Shown here piece after piece: positions 33,600 to 42,820 of a stretch of 42,820 nucleotides of DNA. The position numbers and the translations under genes were made by a program. Location of the stretch: assembly GCA_015680685.1 (NCBI GenBank), contig MNCI01020990.1, positions 266,083-308,902 on the forward strand, given 5' to 3'. Source of the DNA: Gnetum montanum. Its lineage: Eukaryota; Streptophyta; Gnetopsida; Gnetales; Gnetaceae. Each line of letters starts with the position of its first letter. Position 1 is the first letter of the stretch. The notes under the pieces are model-generated. The model searched no databases, was not told the DNA's origin, and saw only the letters and a list, made by a program, of their open reading frames with translations.

Positions 33600-34690
33600 T
33601 TGATTGGTCCTTTGTACCTTTGTTGGTAATTTTGGATAATCTCATTTAACATGATCTTTGCACAAACCAAACATCCTGATATTGCTCAAGCTCTTTTGGT
33701 TGGTGTTTCATCTACCATTACTTGTCAAAGGGTAGCTTTTCAAGTAGTTTCTTGTCAAAGGGTAGCTCGTACCTAATTCAATTCTTCATAATTCATAGCA
33801 ATTTTTTATGCTTCATCAACAATTTTAGGATTATGGGCTTGTGTTTGGTGATGTAGTTGAGCATGTAGTCCACCAATGAACTTTGAAGTTAATTCTCCCT
33901 CATCCTAGTTGCTTACATACTAAGAAAGATCATAGAATTCCTTGTAGTAATCATCTATGGATTGTCTTTCCAATCTTAAGAAATCAAATATCATTTTGTG
34001 CTTTTTGAGGAAAGAATCAGACATAATTTCTATTCAAAATCTTGATAAAACTAAGCCAATTTGTAATCAAACCTTGAGATCTCAATCCATTCCATCATGT
34101 TGTTGCAAGTCCTTTCAAATACAAGGAGACAACTTCAAAACGTTCTTGGCTTGACAAATTCAACATATCAAAGTAGTTTTTCATTGTATCAAGCCAATCC
34201 TTCTCCTTGGCACTAGATCTAGGGGCTCCATCATAATGGTCTAACTTTACTTTATTGGCATGAACTTGTGTCAGCAATTTTCTAAGTGGATTAAGCCAAT
34301 TCCCATATCCCTCATCTTCAATTTTTACTTTATGGCCTAAAGGAGGGATTTCAATATCTTGTTTACTAGTAGGTGGGGATTGACTTCGATGTGGATCTCT
34401 AGGGGAAAGTTGATCTTGATCTTGATGTTGCTCCCTAGGTGGAACATGGGTAGGATTTGAAGGCTAAGTGAGATGGTCAGTTAATTACTTGATGGAGTTT
34501 ACAAAGGAATCCATCTTTCCTTGCACATCTAACCATTTATCCTCTAAACTGTAGGATAATTTCCTAATTTCCTCAAACATATTTTTCATCTCTATACCAA
34601 ACCCTTGATTTGACTGACAAAGCTCTTCTTGAACAACTCTGATCTCATTAATTTGATCTTCAAGGGCGTTCATCCAATTATTGACTTAGG
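33600..34690 (-). pseudogene. E2 gag
   Basis: This is the capsid precursor. From about 34673 (MNALEDQINEIRVVQEEL) an amphipathic helical N-terminus is followed by a Gln/Pro/Asp-rich linker (34370-34480), then the Retrotrans_gag core: VKLDHYDGAPRSSAKEKDWL (about 34185-34250) and LSSQERFEVVSLYLKGLA (about 34100-34160) leading to WNGLRSQG. A degenerate zinc knuckle MFGLCKDHV-x-DYP is seen near 33640-33680 in which two cysteines are altered. Several stops interrupt it. Confidence 0.8.
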
Positions 34691-35419
34691 TATCCATTGA
34701 TCTCCAATTTATTCTTCACATTTTAGACATCAATAAGTTGAAGAAATTAGGTATGTTGGTAATCCTTGTCTTCTATGGTCCTTTTTATGGGTATCGAAAT
34801 AGTTAATCAATTGTAGAAGAGGTTGAAACTATCATGGATTTCTTCTCAAGCACTGAATCCTAATTATTTTTGGAACCTTAAATAATGGAATAAAAAGCTA
34901 ATTTTCTATAACTTGAAAACTAAATCTGATAGTTCCATTGAGTCCGTAAGGTTCAAATATGTTGAAATCAATTTTTTTTGGTTAAAAATGGACTTCCTGA
35001 GAGGTCACCCATCACAAGTCTACTCTAGGACAAGCATGCTTAATGATGAAGTTTTTACCACCATTGTTACCAAGGTGCCAATTTTAAATTTTTGAAAATA
35101 TTTGTGTACATTCTTAATTTAAAATGACAATTTTATGATGAAAATTTTAAATTTTCCATCAGCTAATGGGCATTTCAAAATTTCTATTAGTTAATAGAAA
35201 TTTTGAATTTTCCATCTATTGATGGAGAATTTTCCCATTGCATAGCAACAGAGACAACAACAATAATGGCCATGGTGGCATACTAGTAGTGAAGTATGGG
35301 GAGGCTACTGGCAAAGTTAGTGACCAAGCTTGGCAACAATGGTGCGGAATTTTCTTCAACTAGTGGTGGTGAAAGTCTGACAAAGGTAATGCTAGGCAAT
35401 GCAACCATTTTCTAGGGCC

Positions 35420-35640
35420 TCCCTAGGGCCTACGCGATCCATTCTATGATCTACACAATCCTCCATTGGGCCTATGAGGCCCATCTCAAGGTCTTCATAG
35501 CCCCTTGACTAGGCCAACATGTCTCCTTTATTGGGCCTACACAAACCTTCTATTGGGCCTACATGACCCATCACTGGGCTTGTGTAGCCCTTTTCTAGGG
35601 CTTGCATGGCCCATCACTAGCTTACATGGCCCACACAGTG
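35420..35640. repeat. 21-bp tandem array in E2 leader
   Basis: Imperfect units such as gggcttgtgtagcccttttct and gggcctacatgacccatcact repeat with a 21-bp period, about ten times, more degraded than in E1 (13105-13390). Same unit type and same relative position. Confidence 0.8.
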
Positions 35641-35697
35641 GTTGTGTAGCTTTTGTCGATGTGCACAACCAAACAAGGCTAGCATGGTGCATCCTAC

Positions 35698-35925
35698 TGA
35701 AAGAGGTGATGATTGACAATGCCAGGAAAGGTGATGATCAATGGTAGCAGAGGTGATGATCGATGGTGCAAGAGGTAATGATCCACAGCATGGAAGGCAA
35801 TGATCTGTAGCATGGGAGGTGATGATCCATAACATGGGAGGCAATGATTTGTGGCATGAGAGGTGATGATCTGCAGCATGGGAGGTGATGATTCATAGAA
35901 GGGGAGCTGATGATTTAGGGCACTG
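35698..35925. repeat. 22-bp tandem array in E2 leader
   Basis: About ten units of 22 bp, for example gaggtgatgatccataacat+gg and gaggtaatgatccacagcat+gg. Same period and place as E1's 13395-13632 array but a different consensus beyond the initial gaggtg. Confidence 0.85.
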
Positions 35926-36699
35926 AAGATGACTAGGGACACTCACGCAGGTAGACAATGTGAAGAAATAGAAGCAACAAACAACGTGGGTTTCAGGCAA
36001 GGCAACAATTGCAAGGCATAGCATAGTAGTGGGCAGCCAAGTAGTAGCAACTAGTAGGCAACAAATTCATACTAGTAGGTAGTGAGTGTAGTAAGGTAGT
36101 GGGTGATGCAATGGTAGGCACAGGCATAGGCATGGTAAAAATAGGCAACGCATAGTGGGCAGCCACCCTTGGGGCTAGGGTGAGTACTTTGTGGTCGCCA
36201 ACCATGGCTAGTAGTAGGGCCTAGCTTTGGTTGGCAACATGACTGATCGCAATTGATAAGAGGACTGGTCATAGCCCTGCCGAGGGTTTGGTTTATTATT
36301 ATTTTTATTTATTTTAAATATAAAATTTTTAAAACAAAGTCAAGACTCAAAATCAAACTTGAGACCTCCAATCCCTTTTTTAAATAAAAATTAAAAAAAA
36401 AAAAACTTTTTTGTCAAAATTAAATTTAAAAATTTAAAAATATATTTTTTAATTTTAAAACTGCACATAACCTGAGAATTGCCATATCTTCCAAACCATA
36501 AGTCAGATTTTGACAAAATTGGTACCATTGGAATTGCCTTAGAGAGCACTACGTGTTGAGTAAGAGATAATGCCATTTTGGTGAACCTAAAATTTTAAAA
36601 ATCGGAAAAAATAAGTGTTAGTTTTATTAAATCCTTAATTAACTTAAGTTAAAATTTCCTCTTTACTCCTACTAAAATCCTTGTTGTTGTATTATAGAT

Positions 36700-39060
36700 A
36701 TGTGAAGAAGAAAGACTTTGCCTATCATAGCTCAATATTAGTAGAAAATTAAAGGATTCTATCAGTGGAGAAGCTTGAATATTTTAACCATCCTCATCAT
36801 GGCCTCAAAGTGTTAACTTCATCTCAACCTCAAGCTCTTTCAGGTAGCTCTTAGTCAGCCACTATTATTTTGCATCAAAATAATATACTTTCTACTTTCG
36901 ATTGTGTTTGTAGCTTACTTCGGAAGGAAGGATTTCAATACCTTACAACTTCAAGATTATCTAATTTACTTGTCTTCTTAATTTTGAACTCTCCCATTAC
37001 AAGGGCATTTTCATGGAATGGTGTGAATAGTATAATAGTAAGAAAAGTTCCACTTCCGAGTTAGTTTTTGGAGCAACAACAATCCTTTCTTCTAATATTC
37101 AAATAGCCTTGGGTTTTTAGCAAGAAGGGAATCCATTAATTTCATCAATTTCCTCTCAAAAATTTAAATCATTTTGCAAAAAGGAATTATCTAATTATGT
37201 TATTGATTCTGCTGTTGGCAAAAGCCAATTTGTTTGTGGAGATTTTGTTAATGAGATTCACTTTGAATTATGTCTACTCATCTATAGCATGTTAATTCTT
37301 ATTTCATTTACATACTTCATAATGTCATAACTAGCAAAGTTTATGATAGCAAAGTTTATGATTGGTCATTGTCATGTTTCTCTACCTGGTATAATGCCAT
37401 GACTAAAGTGACTACTAACTAGCAGAATCCTACTAAACCTTATAATGCTATATACGCTTGTTCATGTGTTTGATCCTAATTTATGACCATTCAAAAAAAA
37501 ATTTATTCATTGCAATTCCCGTTTATGTCCTGAATTTCTTGAAGATGAGAGAGTTATAAGGGGTAGGATCGTGGGTGCCAAGAAAGGTCAAATGACTTTA
37601 CAATAGGCTCAAAATCAGGAAAAAACCAACAATGTATTTTTATGTATATATTGTTTTCTTATGTTTGATTATGTCTTTATTTTATGTATTTGACAATGTA
37701 ATCTAGGTTGTAGAATGAACTGATTTAGAATGTTGAGGCTAGAGTTGCACAAGCTGAAGATGTTCAAGGTACTTTAACCTTTGGTATGGTTCAACCACAA
37801 GAACAAATCACACTTACCACTTCAAAGGTATATATATATATATAATAACTTATTTTAATGTCTTATTTTCTTTTTTAATAAATTTCTTTTTGTAGAGGCA
37901 ACATACTAGGCAAAGTTCTGGCGGTCCAGTAGTTATAAGACAACAAGCCCAACAATAGGCTCAACAACAACACCAATAGCAAACTCAACAACAAAGTACA
38001 AGACAAGATAAAGGAAAGCAACCAGAGGAAAGTTTTAATTATTTGAAGGTTTGAATACTTCCCTTTTTTATTTCTTGTATCTTGTATGATATTGATTATC
38101 TTTTGTTGCAGACGTCTATGGAGTAGTAGTACTTTATTCAAGAGATGGATAGAGATGATGTAGGTACCACTTCCTAATAGACTCCCATTTCTCCATCTAG
38201 ATCACTGGGCATGCCTTCTTTTTCTATGACACCTATAAGAGGTTCCTTTTCATAGGCAGTGTCGAGACCAGTTCTTGAGTTTGTTCCAGTGGTTCCTTCT
38301 TTCTCTATCTCGGGTTCTCCTTATTTGATTGGATAGATAGTGGCAACTACCAAAGAAGAACTTGTGCTTCTTTAACATCTTGGTTAGAAAATTTCTAATA
38401 AAAAACCCTATTCTATTCAGAGAATGTCTACCTCTTACAAGAGTCTCGGTCATGTAACTTCAAGGTAGACTATGATTTAGTACAGGCTAGAGTTTCATCA
38501 TCTTTACATCCAATTCTCGAGGATGCTCTGAAAGTTTTCAAAGATCTAGAGCAACTCTTAGGAGAATTGGAGAGTGCAACATGGTTGGCTCACCATCTGG
38601 AGACTCATTAATAATTCCTCCAAATTGACAATGATCAATTTTAGGTACATAATTTTTATTCTTTTCTCTTCCCTTTTTCTTTTTTTGTTCATAACTCATA
38701 ATGTTAGTCTTGTTTGTGCAGATGGAAAGAGAAGGAATGGAAAAAGAACATGGATGATCAATCAATTCAAATAGAGATGATGAAGACCCAACTTAAGAGA
38801 AAGAAGGAATCAATGGCTGCAGCAAGAAGTGTGACTAAGTACATCAAACAATTATGTGATGAATTGGCTGGATCTAACATAGTGCTTAGTAAGAAAGATG
38901 CTACTAATGAAGAAATGGAAGCACAATTGAAGATAGTTATAGATCTCCTCAACTTGTTTGATCGTAACAAATGACCACTACTATTTTCTTTACATCTTCC
39001 CCATTCTGGTATTCTGCTTCTTCCCTTTCTGTATTCTACTTAGATGTACTTTTGTTACAC
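36700..39060 (+). pseudogene. Intron-bearing gene fragment of unknown identity, antisense within E2 leader
   Basis: The plus strand shows exon-like segments separated by four GT-AG intervals: 37634-37713 (80 nt), 37828-37895 (68 nt), 38049-38111 (63 nt) and 38645-38721 (77 nt), each T-rich before the AG as plant introns are. Exon-like segments read EFLEDERVIRGRIVGAKKGQ (about 37540-37595), a Gln-rich stretch (37900-38030), Ser/Pro-rich sequence (38160-38330) and, last, a charged helix MMKTQLKRKKESMAAARSV to LLNLFDRNK with a stop at 38971-38973. An aataaa-like signal follows near 39064. Several stops break the exons. I do not recognise the family. E1 lacks this block at the same leader position, so it was acquired by E2 or inserted into it. 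Confidence 0.5.
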
Positions 39061-39179
39061 AATAATAAAAAATAAAATAATATTTTCCTTCAATTTTGAC
39101 ATTTTTTGGATATACTTGTGTTTTACAATAATAATAATAAAATAATATTTTTTTTCACTTTGGCTCCTAAATTGTGGAT

Positions 39180-39192
39180 TACTTTGATACCA
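39180..39192 (-). other. E2 primer-binding site (initiator tRNA-Met type, decayed)
   Basis: On the minus strand tggtatcaaagta matches 11 of 13 positions of TGGTATCAGAGCA, and lies two bases inside the 5' LTR, exactly as in E1. The neighbouring ctaaattgtggat also matches E1's ttagattgtggtt. Confidence 0.85.
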
Positions 39193-39194
39193 AA

Positions 39195-39570
39195 TATGAC
39201 ATCCCATTCCTAGATGTCATAAAAACATGATTGCTTAATTTATTGCATTCATTGTTTTCTTAAATAATATAATGGAAATATCATAAATACCTAATAAATG
39301 AATTAACTAGTAAATAAATAGTTGGTATTATAGAATAAAAAAGAAAAACAGAAACATTTTACTAATAGAAGAGAGTGCTATAATGCCATCTAGGTTATCC
39401 TCCCATGCAACTTAAGCCTTAGAGGCAATCCAACACTACCAACATGGTTAGGCTATCCAACCAAAGGGGTGATCAGTCCCTTCTTGTCCCACTTCACCCA
39501 GCTCCCATCACTTGCCTTTCCAGGCTCTAAAACTCCATGCCAACCAAAATCTTAACAATGATTATATTAT
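39195..39570 (-). repeat. E2 5' LTR, shortened and interrupted
   Basis: It begins tatgacatcccattcc and matches 28698-29050 closely. After ctccatgcc (about 39541) it jumps to cttaacaatg, which in the 3' LTR occurs only near the other end (about 29181-29187 joined to 30072), so some 100-150 bp are deleted. It is then cut at 39570 by the next LTR. Confidence 0.8.
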
Positions 39571-39904
39571 TGATGAGTGGCGAGGTACCCCTACACTCAA
39601 CCATACGAAACGAGCATCGCACGCGTGATCCGGTCGAACTCTGCAGATGGACTAGTTGTGGCACCTAGATAGTTATCCTTAGGTCGTAGTTTGCTGTCTT
39701 CCCATCTAGACTAGTTTTGCATATGTCACGTATGGTTTAGTCTAGATGAGGTGTATTATGTGTCCTAATCTATGCTACTCCTAAAGGAAATGGAAAAGAA
39801 TATTTAACTAAGCTAAGCTAGGAGGAAAAAGGATAAGAAAATATAATCTAGCCTAAGTGCAACGAGCAACCGATTCCTTGATCAACCGTACACATCTTGG
39901 ACTT

Positions 39905-40045
39905 CGTGCACGACTACCACTGGGACTACCAAGTGTAGCTCCTAGGTACGCCACTAGGATTACCAAGCGCAGATCCCAAATACACCACTGAGTTACCAAG
40001 CGTAGATCCTGGATACGCCACTGGGCTACCAAGTAGTCACACTTA
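39905..40045. repeat. About 33-bp tandem repeats inside the E4 LTR
   Basis: Units running from ctaccaag-g-t-agatcc to tacgccactgg repeat about three and a half times (accaagtgtagctcctaggt; accaagcgcagatcccaaat; accaagcgtagatcctggat). Outside them, gagcaaccgattccttgat occurs at about 39865 and again at about 40110, and caagtcgtactcgt/caagtcgtactcat at about 40058 and 40158, so the block is part of a larger duplication. Confidence 0.75.
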
Positions 40046-40439
40046 AATGCTCGTAACCAAGTCGTACTCGTTCCGCTTCTAGGAGTTTAAGGGTGAGAGA
40101 CTAATCGTGATGAGCAACCGATTCCTTGATTAGCCGTACACACCCGTAGATGCTCATAGTCAAGTCGTACTCATACCACGCTATGAAAGCAATAAATAAC
40201 ATTAAATAAATAACAAATAAATAAACTAAGTGAATGCTGCAATGATGAAGTAATCTCCATCTTTATTGTCGGTCATGTGTGTACGGCACACTCGAATAAA
40301 GACACCGTACAATCACATTCACCACACTGCGGGCAGACACGGGAAAAAATATAACTCTGGAGGGATCAAACTGCCAGAGCTTCGCTACTCTAAAACTAGG
40401 ATCCCAAAAAAGGGAGAGCCACGTATTATTTATAGATAT

Positions 40440-40532
40440 GGTGGTGGACTGTGATATCATGTACGCGATATCATAGGGAAGACGCGATATCGCGTACGCG
40501 ATATCGTGGCCTATGCGAATCGCGTCTCATCA
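40440..40532. repeat. Palindromic GATATC-rich U3 of E4 LTR
   Basis: Two related palindromic blocks occur: gatatcatgtacgcgatatc (decayed, about 40451-40470) and GATATCGCGTACGCGATATC (about 40483-40502), a perfect 20-bp palindrome. They lie between the LTR edge and the TATA box, the same place as E3's ctctaattattagag array. The same palindrome is at about 21-43 in the window-start LTR. Confidence 0.85.
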
Positions 40533-40703
40533 TACCCCCACGACTAAATAAAAACTCATCCTCGAGTTACAAGGAGAACAAGCTTCATTGATTACACAGT
40601 GGATAGGTATGGAATTATTAACTAGAGAAAGAAATGGACTAATGTCGCAGTGTGGGAAGACACAACACAGAGAAAAAATACTACAACTACAAAAATGTGG
40701 AAC
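40533..40703 (-). other. E4 polypurine tract and 3' untranslated region
   Basis: On the minus strand gtcgtgggggta immediately precedes the 3' LTR and is identical to E3's tcgtgggggta (10297-10307). The remaining 160 bases between it and the ORF stop have no feature I recognise. Confidence 0.75.
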
Positions 40704-42820
40704 TCATGTAGTTTCTGGTGGCGGTGGCTCCTCCATGGGTGCTTTCCCTTTGTCACGTGCTCCAAGTTTTGAAGATTGATGACGCTGAAGAATAGCCTGG
40801 AGCTTCTCCTCTTCGGTCCGAGGGTCTTGTGCCGTCCATGCTGATGCTCCAATGTTTGATGGAGTCGGCACTTCCCACGGACAGGGTAGTTGCGGGAACA
40901 TCTGATTAGCTTTGACGTACCACGCCGCAAACACCCGTCGTTCCTCTTCGTAGGCTCTGGCTCTGTCTTTGTATTCATGAAGTTCTGTTAGCCGTCGAGC
41001 CAAGTCGGTTGCCACATCTTTCTGTCCTTGATAGCTTTCTTTTACCACCGAGAGTTCAGAATTTGCAACATCTAATTTTTCAGCCAACTTCTTTCGCTCT
41101 GCAAATTCTGCTTCATATTTGATGTAGGTGGAAGCTACCTGCTGCTCGAGCTCTGACCTCGGGCGTCCTGCTGTTAACATGGCCAGGTTGGCATATCGAA
41201 GGTTTGCCAACTCCATGTATTCAGTTAAGTCTTGGATCTGCAGGTCCCGGTTCTTAATTTCCGCTTGGTGGGCATAGGCATAAGTGTCCAATATGGCCCC
41301 CCAATCAGTGTGCTGGGCACTGATGCTGTTGATTTGAGCTTTAGCCATATGGATCTCCTTCTCCAGGATCTATTTATACATCCCCACCTGATCACGGAAG
41401 TGCTCCTTCAGCTTCTCATGTCATTTAGCCTCATTCTGCCACGCACTAATCTCGATGGCTGATTTCTGTCGAATAGCGCGTACCTCCTCCATTGAGAGGG
41501 TTCAATTTTCTCTGGCTAAATGGCTTACATCTTGGTTGACTCGAATGAATTATTCTCGCAGCCGATGAAAGTGCTCATCGAGAACATTCTTTTTCTTTTC
41601 CACAGAAGTCAACCGAAGGTTATCTGCAACCAACTGCTTATTCTCTTCTTGTAAGGCCCTGAGTGCCTTGAGATGCGCATGAGTTTGCACTTGAGCTACG
41701 GAGGCATCCCAAGTGGCCGTCTCCTTTTCTTCTACCACCTTCTTATTTTCTGCAATTAGTTTTGTTAGTTGCTTGGTTCTAAAATTGTCTAGCTAGTTTG
41801 CGAGAACAAATTGCAAGGGATCCCGCTGTGCTACTTGTAAGGCTACGAGCTGCTCTTATAGTTTCTACACTTTAGCTTCAGCATGCTTGGCCCTTACTTC
41901 AGATATGACCAACTTCCCCTTTGTGGAAATGAGGTCTGATTGAATTGCCGTTACATCCTAGGGGATGTCAAACAAGGACATCAAAACTTACCTTATTTGA
42001 AGCAATCTGTCCAATGCATCCTCATGTTCTGCAGGAGTCATTGAGGTTTCGACAATAGTTTGAGCATCCCGTGCTCCTGAAAGATCTACCAGTGGTACAA
42101 CAGGCACGTTAAAGGACTCTTTGATGTGGTTAGCGACCACTTTAGCAACTCCCACGGCATCCTGGTGTTGCATGACCACCACTGTGGCCCCTTCACCAGT
42201 GTCTAACTGCACTTGAAAAGATGTCGTGTGTCCAGAGATTTGTTGTGACCATCTGCTTTCCCCTCCTCCTATTTGCATTGATAACTCACCCTGTGTGTGA
42301 TCTACTGAAATAGTAGGCTGATTGGCATCATCGATGACGTGGAAGAGGTTTGTGTCATCATGACTTCCCCAACTAACCATCTCGGCGATGGCCCTAAGAT
42401 GGCTCATCGACGGTCTATAGTCTTGCGGCGGCGGCTGATCCTGGCCTGTGCCGGGCCCTGCTTCTTATTTTTGGCTGGGACCAGTGGCTGGAGGTTGACT
42501 GGGTCCTGCAATTTGAGTTGCAGGTGATCCAATCATCTGTTCTTCTTCTTCTTCATCTGGTCCCAGCTCTTTGCCCATGCTCTTTCTGGGAGCTAGCACC
42601 TTTAATAATTCAGCATAAGAAGCATTTTGAGCTTTTCGGAGGATGTCATTTGTGTATCCCCGAATACCAGCCTATCAGCACAGTTTTCTGATAAGGTAGG
42701 GAAAAGGGAGTGCCATCTTCCCTAACTTCCGTTCTTCGAATCGCCTTAGGATCTCCATTAAATATAGATGGGGAAGGTTAGCATTAACCTTTTCCATCAA
42801 CACTGCACATCCTCTCGCCG
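40704..42820 (-). pseudogene. E4 ORF: plant-transposon-protein-like domain plus long coiled coil (5' end outside window)
   Basis: On the minus strand one frame runs the full 2.1 kb to a stop at 40704-40706, interrupted only by stop codons. The N-terminal part in the window (42650-42820) reads LYLMEILRRFEERKLGKM then LPFPYLIRKLC and AGIRGYTND, resembling the L-P-F-P-x-L-I-x-x-L-C-x-x-A-G-V region of the 'putative plant transposon protein' group found with plant retroelements. A linker with an acidic run (DEEEEEQ) and Pro/Gln-rich segments follows, then roughly 400 residues of heptad-like coiled coil (for example ALQEENKQLVADNLRL; EFAERKKLAEKLDVANSEL), ending in MEEPPPPETT. No pol lies between it and the 3' LTR. 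Function unknown; a Gag-like or accessory structural role is inference. Confidence 0.6.

Larger units (their letters stand above)
34700..36660 (-). other. E2 untranslated leader homologous to E1's leader
   Basis: It matches E1 12700-14600 in order and landmarks (ccattgagtccg near 34937; gaggtcacc 34997; ttgttaccaaggtgcc 35064; tandem arrays; aaaattggtaccattggaat near 36513). No coding sequence. The homology stops near 36600-36660, where the intron-bearing gene fragment begins; it resumes for about 20 bases just before the primer site. Confidence 0.65.
28698..39570 (-). mobile_element. E2: minus-strand chromovirus (Ty3/gypsy) with captured sequence in its leader
   Basis: Read on the minus strand: 5' LTR (39195 to about 39570), primer site (39180-39192), leader with a gene fragment and two tandem arrays, gag, protease, RT, RNase H, integrase, chromodomain trace, polypurine tract (30091-30103), 3' LTR (28698-30089, split by a solo LTR). 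LTR and leader homology make it a relative of E1. The integrase and chromodomain order marks it as a chromovirus. All frames are broken. Its left flank is cacat (28693-28697); the matching duplication is not visible because another LTR element occupies the right edge. Confidence 0.88.
39571..40532 (-). repeat. E4 3' LTR (E3 family, GATATC-palindrome subfamily)
   Basis: In plus view it starts tgatgagtggcgaggtaccc, the complement of the E3 LTR end, and ends cgcgtctcatca, followed by tacccccacgac, the complement of E3's polypurine tract. It is therefore the 3' LTR of a minus-strand element whose interior extends beyond the window. Compared with E3 it has extra internal duplications (39863-40175). 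A minus-strand TATA box lies at 40427-40435, leaving a U3 of 97 bp made of palindromes. Left flank attat (39566-39570). Confidence 0.88.

Noticed and set aside
35505-36272. Several overlapping frames on both strands
   Set aside because: They arise from the 21-bp and 22-bp tandem arrays and neighbouring GGTA-rich sequence of the E2 leader.
41960-41980. Possible GTAAGT...TAG intron in the E4 ORF
   Set aside because: The interval would be about 33 nt, too short for a plant intron, and the sequence reads through in the same frame with coding-like residues (SLFDIP...DVTAIQ), so it is two ordinary stop codons.

Overview
This window looks like a heterochromatic, intergenic stretch of a large land-plant genome, most likely a seed plant; I cannot name the species from sequence alone. 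It is AT-rich and CpG-poor. Every protein-like signal belongs to plant transposable elements or to gene fragments carried inside them: Ty1/copia, Ty3/gypsy chromovirus, a Tat/Athila-like gypsy element, an L1-type LINE with the plant-specific zf-RVT tail, and a retroelement ORF resembling the 'putative plant transposon protein' group. I see no intact host gene, no rRNA or tRNA gene and no CRISPR array. Almost all reading frames are broken by stops, many explicable by C-to-T decay.

Left block (1-16.2 kb). A decayed plus-strand copia element (69-2370, resuming at 15722) is interrupted inside its RNase H region by a minus-strand LTR element, E1 (2371-15721). E1 has paired LTRs, a 5-bp target duplication CAAAC, a tRNA-Met type primer site and a polypurine tract. 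It has no gag-pol. Where gag-pol should be it carries an intron-free fragment of a CCR4/Nocturnin-type deadenylase (EEP-family nuclease) gene in the sense orientation. That fragment is itself split by a plus-strand Tat/Athila-like element, E3 (3621-11184, target duplication TTCAT), a deletion derivative that keeps gag, protease and only the start of RT.

Middle block (16.2-28.7 kb). A decayed AT-rich desert contains a minus-strand copia protease fragment and a short fragment of the E3-type LTR. It is followed by a nearly complete L1-type LINE (about 20195-25748): ORF1 with DUF4283 and a degenerate zinc knuckle, and ORF2 with endonuclease, RT and zf-RVT. The ORF1 stop and ORF2 start overlap as ATGA. 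Next comes a badly decayed minus-strand remnant (25760-28697) with a polypurine-like left border and coiled-coil-like coding traces.

Right block (28.7-42.8 kb). E2 is a minus-strand chromovirus of the same family as E1 (28698 to about 39570) with recognisable gag, protease, RT, RNase H, integrase and a decayed chromodomain. Its leader shares with E1 a 21-bp and a 22-bp tandem array, and contains an antisense, intron-bearing gene fragment of unknown origin (about 36700-39060). E2's 3' LTR holds a solo LTR of the E3 family (29191-30069). Its 5' LTR is interrupted by the 3' LTR (39571-40532) of a further minus-strand element, whose ORF (40704 to beyond 42820) joins a plant-transposon-like domain to a long coiled coil. 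The first 68 bases of the window are the edge of another LTR of this last subfamily.

The most notable points are (i) two members of one chromovirus family each carrying different non-retroviral gene sequence, one spliced and one with introns, and (ii) one LTR family whose short U3 is made of palindromic units completely different in sequence from copy to copy.
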